This document shows positions 57,136 to 64,000 of a stretch of 64,000 nt of DNA, piece by piece. Source of the DNA: Maratus speciosus (lineage: Eukaryota; Arthropoda; Arachnida; Araneae; Salticidae); the NCBI GenBank assembly GCA_963932465.1, contig OZ010786.1:533265073-533329072 (forward strand), written 5' to 3'. Positions within the stretch are counted from its first letter, which is position 1, and the number at the start of each line of letters is the position of its first letter. The notes under the pieces are model-generated. The model did no database searches and was not told the DNA's origin. It saw only the letters and a program-made list of their open reading frames with translations. The position numbers were made by a program, and so were the translations under genes.

Positions 57136-57363
57136 CACTGGTGGAAATTGATTTATGAAACCACGGTTTTTTAACAAAAACTTCTATAATATTGATTAAA
57201 GATGAATGAAATTTCGTACGTTATATATGGTATGTAGAACAAATAATTTAGAAAAGGAAATTTCATGCATATTAATAAATTAAACATAAGGTCAAAAATT
57301 GGGTATGAGTAACATAAAAACACGGAAATTGATTTATGATATATGACATTTAATTGTAATTAT

Positions 57364-58175
57364 TAGTTAGTAAAGCCGCTTTTATTCATCAGAGTTTCTT
57401 TTATTCTAGATGGCATTGATATAACGAGATTTTGAATGTATTTCTGATCAATTAATTTCCAGTTCTGACAGATTGAAACTTTCAATTCTATAAGTGAGGT
57501 GTACTCAATCTCATTTGCATAAACCATTCGAACAAGCTGTCTGCAAACGTTTTCGATGGTGTTCAGATCAGGTCGTCAAACCAATCTTTCATTGCATTTG
57601 GAATGTGAATACTTCCATTTTCTTGCATGAAGATGTAATCTAAACCATAACATTGCCATGCAAATGGAAGAAGTGAATTTTCTAAAACAAAACTGTAATG
57701 AAAAGAAATCTGGCGACCGTTTAAAAATACAATTTCATTTTTCCATCAAAAGCGATCGCTGCCCAAATCATCAAACGATCGCTACCAAAATTTCCGATGA
57801 ATGTAGATTTTGCTTCTTTTCCGAGATCCCTCCAATAATACGTCAAACATTCCGAGCCAAACAAATTAAATCATTATTCGTCGGAGAAAATTAACTTTCT
57901 TTCAATTGTCACCCGTTGCCATGTGCATCTCGCAGTACTTCAAACGCATCTTCTTGTGGCGAACTTTGGTCCAGACTTCACTTTCGACCATCTCAAGCTT
58001 CGTGAAGAATGTAAAATTTGCTTAACTGTTCTAGAGGTAACAGGAAGTGATAAATTTGCACAAATCTTCTTTGAAGTTTCGTTGGCTTTCGATGCAAGTT
58101 GACGAATCTCCCTTTTCTCTCTCTTACATAAACGTGGATTACATTTTTGTTAATTTTTTCCCCATAATTTGCTGG
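57364..58175 (-). pseudogene. Tc1 transposase pseudogene
   Basis: Read on the minus strand in shifting frames, it begins with an HTH region (NPRLCKREKREIRQLASKAN, then LPVTSRTVKQILHSS). Remnants of the catalytic core follow: the VNFL(S)DE-type first D region, WRDLGK/EAKSTFIGNF traces, and WAAIAFDGKMKLYFLNGRQI. Then come SFVLENSLLPFAWQCYG, FMQENGSIHIPNAMKDWF and DLNTIENVCRQLVRMVYAN. The C-terminus ends GFTN at 57364. The second catalytic D, normally in MQDN, is replaced by E. At least three frameshifts and stops break it. It is therefore inactive twice over. The start is uncertain because a stop lies just upstream of the HTH frame. Confidence 0.88.
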
Positions 58176-58217
58176 ATCTTTTTATTGTTATATATCATAC
58201 AACTGATCATTTAATTA

Positions 58218-58424
58218 AAATAGCAATTAAAGCCTTTGTGCAGGAATATTGAAATGCAGCGTAACCAACGTTTAAAATGCACAAATAATGCGTGAAAAAG
58301 CAGCAAACAGCTGTTTCGAATCTACAGCGAGATTCTTCTTCAGTGCAAGAGAGGGAAAAAAGGAACAACGTGCTAGAAAAAGCAAGGCTGAGCAAAAATT
58401 TTAAACTGATAGCTGATATAATTA
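58218..58424 (-). mobile_element. 207-bp Penelope-like fragment with 17-bp TSD
   Basis: It is flanked by an exact 17-bp duplication AACTGATCATTTAATTA (58201-58217, 58425-58441), a length typical of target-primed retroelements. On the minus strand it contains CTGAAGA, A, stem GAATCT-loop-AGATTC, GAAAC and the palindrome ACAGCTGT. This is the arrangement of a hammerhead core with a self-complementary stem III, as in Penelope-like 3' regions. No coding part remains. Confidence 0.65.
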
Positions 58425-58866
58425 AACTGATCATTTAATTATTTTACTAATTTCCGTAACAGACTTTCCATACCCTATATATGCATTGATATTAGCTATT
58501 TTTCACGAGACAACATCTTTCGTTTACCCATCGTGAAAAGTATAACTGAAACATTTTGCTTGCAAAATATAACGCTTTTTAAGTCTACGCATTTCACGTT
58601 ATCTTGTTTTAAGCAAAATTTTGTCATATAACTTCCGAATAGTCAATAAAATATGATATTTCATAAATCAAGTTCCATGTTTGCATATTACGAAAATCAC
58701 ATTTTTGACTTTTTGTTTTTGTTTAATTGTATGTATGAAATTTGATTTTAGTAACACATTTGTTATACATACTATGTGTATCCCATGAAATTTCATTCAT
58801 TTCTAATGAATATTATAGAAGTTTTTGTTAAAAAAACATGTTTTCATAAATCGGTTTCCACCAGTG

Positions 58867-59154
58867 TACGTTTAACTTAAAGGAAACAAGACCGCCTGAA
58901 ATTATATTTACTGCATGTTATCTCTGCTAGACTCATTTGATGTCCTAAAATCGTATGCACAACTTATGCACAAGAACTGTATAACCTAATTAAATACCCA
59001 CTAAAATAAAAGTTCGTTATTTTACGGATGTTGTGACGCCAGTAGTATTTTCGTATTTTGTTTTGTCAGATTTATTTTCTGTCAAGATTTATTTTAACTT
59101 TTCAAAGATAAGTCAATATCACGATAAGAAATTCTCTATTTAATTCAATACAGT
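58867..59154. other. no gene recognised
   Basis: AT-rich spacer between the Tc1 relic and the inverted repeat element. Confidence 0.5.
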
Positions 59155-59690
59155 GAATAAGCAGTACTTACCGAAACGGGATAGGAACTAAAGAACAGCA
59201 ACGTTTTAAAGCTGATTCTTGTTTATTCATCTATTATTACTCAACCCAAGCATTCAGGTATCGATATTTATTGAACCCACATAAATATACATATTTTTGT
59301 GTAATATTCTATTATTACGCATCTTTCTGGGCAATATTCTTACACTGTTAAGTATAATTTTGTGTAATATTCAGATCTATTTATATACCAGACTAAAATG
59401 CGTACTTATATGGATGTTTAACATTCTGTCTCTGTTCTTACACATGTATCTGTGTAGTATTCTTAACCACATTTCGATGTAATATGCAAAATGCACAGAA
59501 ATTTGTGTACTATGCAAAATTTGTAAATTTATATTAACACACCAATTCGGTTAAATCTTCAATTTAAATTATCTACCTTTACACAGTTGTTCGAGTTTTT
59601 GAAGGGATAACAAACTACACACTTCCATTAAGTTTAAAAAGAGACATAAATACATGTAATTTTTAAAGACAAGTGTACAAATTTTATGAC
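59155..59690 (-). repeat. TATGTGTAAGA-rich repeat element, copy 2 (inverted)
   Basis: Its minus strand aligns with 48965-49412: TTAGTTCCTATCCCGTTTCGGTAAG, AATAAATATCGATACCTGAA and the TGTGTAAGAATATTxxCA-type repeats. The first and last limits are approximate. Confidence 0.6.
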
Positions 59691-59708
59691 TGGAGTGTTA
59701 CACGTTAA

Positions 59709-59966
59709 GCGCCATGTCATTCACCGGTGACTGACACTGAACTTTCCGTTTAGAACGCGTCATTTACCGATGACTGACGGTCTAAAATATAATATAAAAT
59801 TGAATATATATATTGTTTAAGGTAATTGCTGAAAATTATTTAAAATTTACTTACCTTTTACTTATTACAGGATTATATTTATTACAGGATTATACTTTCT
59901 TTAAAAATTACTTAAAACTTTGTAATTTTTTCAGCTCCAGTGTTAGTCACCTTCGCACACAACGTG
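59709..59966. mobile_element. possible piggyBac-like MITE, TTAA-flanked
   Basis: TTAA lies at 59705-59708 and 59967-59970. The left end GCGCCATGTCATTCACCGGT and the inverse right end CACGTTGTGTGCGAAGGT are poor at the tip but agree further in at GGTGACTxACACTG. A local repeat pairs TGTCATTCACCGGTGACTGAC with CGTCATTTACCGATGACTGAC. The call is tentative. Confidence 0.4.
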
Positions 59967-60056
59967 TTAATATACGAATTTACTCGTATATTCATGTAAA
60001 AGTTTCTAATTTTTACATTTATTTTTAGAGAGTATTGAGTCTACAACACATGAATA

Positions 60057-60318
60057 ACGAGATCATTATTATAACTAACTTATTCAAGATATTATACGAT
60101 ATACAATGTGTAAAATGTGCTTTGAAGCAGATTATTAATAATCAACTGTTATCCCGTCAGTGCAGTGAGACTTTCGAAATCTTTAAGGATATACGTAAAT
60201 AAGGACATCAAAAAGGATTACATTGAAGCTATGCAGAGTTTCCATAAGTAGAGGTACTTACTGAAATTAAAAATAAATGTTACTTTTCGGTTAGCCGGGC
60301 GCCAGTGTTATATTTGCA

Positions 60319-60352
<34 letters not shown>

Positions 60353-60638
60353 ATTAAAAGTTGTCTTTCTATGCATACGAGATCATTATTATAACTAACT
60401 TATTCAAGATATTATACGATATACAATGTGTAAAATGTGCTTTAAAGCAGATTATTAATAATCAACTGTTATCCCGTCAGTGCAGTGAGACTTTCGAAAT
60501 CTTTAAGGATATACGTAAATAAGGACATCAAAAAGGATTACATTGAAGCTATGCAGAGTTTCCATAAGTAGAGGTACTTACTGAAATTAAAAATAAATGT
60601 TACTTTTCGGTTAGCCGGGCGCCAGTGTTATATTTGCA

Positions 60639-60676
<38 letters not shown>

Positions 60677-60962
60677 ATTAAAAGTTGTCTTTCTATGCAT
60701 ACGAGATCATTATTATAACTAACTTATTCAAGATATTATACGATATACAATGTGTAAAATGTGCTTTAAAGCAGATTATTAATAATCAACTGTTATCCCG
60801 TCAGTGCAGTGAGACTTTCGAAATCTTTAAGGATATACGTAAATAAGGACATCAAAAAGGATTACATTGAAGCTATGCACAGTTTCCATAAGTAGAGGTA
60901 CTTACTGAAATTAAAAATAAATGTTACTTTTCGGTTAGCCGGGCGCCAGTGTTATATTTGCA

Positions 60963-61020
<58 letters not shown>

Positions 61021-61306
61021 ATTAAAAGTTGTCTTTCTATGCATACGAGATCATTATTATAACTAACTTATTCAAGATATTATACGATATACAATGTGTA
61101 AAATGTGCTTTAAAGCAGATTATTAATAATCAACTGTTATCCCGTCAGTGCAGTGAGACTTTCGAAATCTTTAAGGATATACGTAAATAAGGACATCAAA
61201 AAGGATTACATTGAAGCTATGCAGAGTTTCCATAAGTAGAGGTACTTACTGAAATTAAAAATAAATGTTACTTTTCGGTTAGCCGGGCGCCAGTGTTATA
61301 TTTGCA

Positions 61307-61348
<42 letters not shown>

Positions 61349-61634
61349 ATTAAAAGTTGTCTTTCTATGCATACGAGATCATTATTATAACTAACTTATT
61401 CAAGATATTATACGATATACAATGTGTAAAATGTGCTTTAAAGCAGATTATTAATAATCAACTGTTATCCCGTCAGTGCAGTGAGACTTTCGAAATCTTT
61501 AAGGATATACGTAAATAAGGACATCAAAAAGGATTACATTGAAGCTATGCAGAGTTTCCATAAGTAGAGGTACTTACTGAAATTAAAAATAAATGTTACT
61601 TTTCGGTTAGCCGGGCGCCAGTGTTATATTTGCA

Positions 61635-61672
<38 letters not shown>

Positions 61673-61956
61673 ATTAAAAGTTGTCTTTCTATGCATACGA
61701 GATCATTATTATAACTAACTTATTCAAGATATTATACGATATACAATGTGTAAAATGTGCTTTAAAGCAGATTATTAATAATCAACTGTTATCCCGTCAG
61801 TGCAGTGAGACTTTCGAAATCTTTAAGGATACGTAAATAAGGACATCAAAAAGGATTACATTGAAGCTATGCAGAGTTTCCATAAGTAGAGGTACTTACT
61901 GAAATTAAAAATAAATGTTACTTTTCGGTTAGCCGGGCGCCAGTGTTATATTTGCA

Positions 61957-61990
<34 letters not shown>

Positions 61991-62276
61991 ATTAAAAGTT
62001 GTCTTTCTATGCATACGAGATCATTATTATAACTAACTTATTCAAGATATTATACGATATACAATGTGTAAAATGTGCTTTAAAGCAGATTATTAATAAT
62101 CAACTGTTATCCCGTCAGTGCAGTGAGACTTTCGAAATCTTTAAGGATATACGTAAATAAGGACATCAAAAAGGATTACATTGAAGCTATGCAGAGTTTC
62201 CATAAGTAGAGGTACTTACTGAAATTAAAAATAAATGTTACTTTTCGGTTAGCCGGGCGCCAGTGTTATATTTGCA

Positions 62277-62312
<36 letters not shown>

Positions 62313-62598
62313 ATTAAAAGTTGTCTTTCTATGCATACGAGATCATTATTATAACTAACTTATTCAAGATATTATACGATATACAATGTGTAAAATGTGC
62401 TTTAAAGCAGATTATTAATAATCAACTGTTATCCCGTCAGTGCAGTGAGACTTTCGAAATCTTTAAGGATATACGTAAATAAGGACATCAAAAAGGATTA
62501 CATTGAAGCTATGCACAGTTTCCATAAGTAGAGGTACTTACTGAAATTAAAAATAAATGTTACTTTTCGGTTAGCCGGGCGCCAGTGTTATATTTGCA

Positions 62599-62636
<38 letters not shown>

Positions 62637-62922
62637 ATTAAAAGTTGTCTTTCTATGCATACGAGATCATTATTATAACTAACTTATTCAAGATATTATA
62701 CGATATACAATGTGTAAAATGTGCTTTAAAGCAGATTATTAATAATCAACTGTTATCCCGTCAGTGCAGTGAGACTTTCGAAATCTTTAAGGATATACGT
62801 AAATAAGGACATCAAAAAGGATTACATTGAAGCTATGCAGAGTTTCCATAAGTAGAGGTACTTACTGAAATTAAAAATAAATGTTACTTTTCGGTTAGCC
62901 GGGCGCCAGTGTTATATTTGCA

Positions 62923-62960
<38 letters not shown>

Positions 62961-63246
62961 ATTAAAAGTTGTCTTTCTATGCATACGAGATCATTATTAT
63001 AACTAACTTATTCAAGATATTATACGATATACAATGTGTAAAATGTGCTTTAAAGCAGATTATTAATAATCAACTGTTATCCCGTCAGTGCAGTGAGACT
63101 TTCGAAATCTTTAAGGATATACGTAAATAAGGACATCAAAAAGGATTACATTGAAGCTATGCAGAGTTTCCATAAGTAGAGGTACTTACTGAAATTAAAA
63201 ATAAATGTTACTTTTCGGTTAGCCGGGCGCCAGTGTTATATTTGCA

Positions 63247-63288
<42 letters not shown>

Positions 63289-63574
63289 ATTAAAAGTTGT
63301 CTTTCTATGCATACGAGATCATTATTATAACTAACTTATTCAAGATATTATACGATATACAATGTGTAAAATGTGCTTTAAAGCAGATTATTAATAATCA
63401 ACTGTTATCCCGTCAGTGCAGTGAGACTTTCGAAATCTTTAAGGATATACGTAAATAAGGACATCAAAAAGGATTACATTGAAGCTATGCAGAGTTTCCA
63501 TAAGTAGAGGTACTTACTGAAATTAAAAATAAATGTTACTTTTCGGTTAGCCGGGCGCCAGTGTTATATTTGCA

Positions 63575-63614
<40 letters not shown>

Positions 63615-63900
63615 ATTAAAAGTTGTCTTTCTATGCATACGAGATCATTATTATAACTAACTTATTCAAGATATTATACGATATACAATGTGTAAAATGT
63701 GCTTTAAAGCAGATTATTAATAATCAACTGTTATCCCGTCAGTGCAGTGAGACTTTCGAAATCTTTAAGGATATACGTAAATAAGGACATCAAAAAGGAT
63801 TACATTGAAGCTATGCAGAGTTTCCATAAGTAGAGGTACTTACTGAAATTAAAAATAAATGTTACTTTTCGGTTAGCCGGGCGCCAGTGTTATATTTGCA

Positions 63901-63940
<40 letters not shown>

Positions 63941-63962
63941 ATTAAAAGTTGTCTTTCTATGC
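60057..63962. repeat. satellite array, 12 units of 318-344 bp with internal (AT)n
   Basis: Units are anchored by GATCATTATTATAACTAACT at 60061, 60381, 60705, 61049, 61377, 61701, 62019, 62341, 62665, 62989, 63317 and 63643. Each contains CTGTTATCCCGTCAGTGCAG, a GC-rich GGTTAGCCGGGCGCCAGTG, then an (AT)n tract of about 26-52 nt, then GCAATTAAAAGTTGTC. Outside the AT tract the units are nearly identical. Differences are G at 60124 in unit 1 (A elsewhere), C at 60880 and 62516 in units 3 and 8 (G elsewhere), and a missing AT near 61828 in unit 6. The array contains whole units at both edges. No gene is present. Confidence 0.98.
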
Positions 63963-64000
63963 TCACAATAAAACTACGAAGTTTTTTCGTTCTAAATTTA
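63963..64000. other. right flank of satellite
   Basis: The sequence departs from the unit at GCTCACAATAAAACTACG, where the other units read GCATACGAGATC. Too short to describe. Confidence 0.8.

Larger units (their letters stand above)
57136..58866 (-). mobile_element. Tc1 element, 1.73 kb, decayed
   Basis: The ends are TA|CACTGGTGGAAATTGATTTA and the inverse of CACTGGTGGAAACCGATTTA|TA. Inner matches include TTTTTAACAAAAACTTCTAT. The minus strand carries a Tc1 transposase pseudogene. A 207-bp retroposon-like fragment is inserted upstream of it. Confidence 0.92.

Noticed and set aside
60145..60160. TGTTATCCCGTC in the satellite unit as a link to the M2 MITE tip
   Set aside because: Only about 11 bases are shared, without the rest of the M2 end, so chance is sufficient.
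60057..63962. CRISPR-like array of repeats
   Set aside because: Units are ~325 bp, nearly identical throughout, with no unique spacers, in a eukaryotic context. It is a satellite.

Overview
This window looks like intergenic or intronic DNA from an arthropod nuclear genome. The base composition is very AT-rich, and there are many homopolymer and (AT)n tracts. I see no operons, tRNA or rRNA genes, and no intact host gene. A chelicerate such as a spider is my best guess, because Merlin (ISXO2-like), Tc1, pogo, Helitron and piggyBac-type elements occur together, but the sequence does not prove this. Every coding sequence I could identify belongs to a transposon, and all of them are broken. Almost all the open reading frames are short chance frames or lie inside repeats.

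Layout. 1-5.1 kb: degenerate ~145-bp tandem repeats, then a repeat family (called R2 here) split by a 2.5-kb DNA transposon with long inverted ends. 5.3-20.9 kb: several small Helitrons of two families, with three families of 8-bp-target-duplication MITEs inside and between them (M1, ends GGCACAGATG; M2, ends GGTACTTAGTTATCCCG; M3, ends GGTACTTTTCC). A broken Merlin transposase gene lies in one Helitron. 21-25.4 kb: palindromic elements, a pogo-like MITE containing a piggyBac-like MITE, and a large inverted pair with Penelope-like hammerhead-type motifs. 25.8-31.2 kb: a 5.4-kb Helitron region with repeated internal blocks and a piggyBac-like insertion. 33.4-36.4 kb: two decayed Tc1 elements. 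36.4-39.7 kb: AT-rich DNA with nothing recognisable, followed by a small CpG-rich islet. 40.6-45.2 kb: a giant fold-back element carrying a TTAA-targeted insertion. 45.5-49.4 kb: a diverged direct duplication around an internally deleted pogo-like transposon. 51.3-54.5 kb: two M3 elements loaded with nested M1 and Merlin-derived insertions. 55.5-58.9 kb: an unknown inverted-repeat element and a third Tc1 relic. 60.06-63.96 kb: twelve nearly identical ~325-bp satellite units, each holding an (AT)n tract.

The parts are linked by mobilisation rather than by a shared pathway. The Merlin relic has a 340-bp deletion derivative 33 kb away. M2 and M3 share the GGTACTT tip and, for M2, the 8-bp target duplication of Merlin, so a Merlin transposase may once have moved them. 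Repeated copies within the window act as natural empty-site controls for several insertions, which makes the nesting order readable from this sequence alone.
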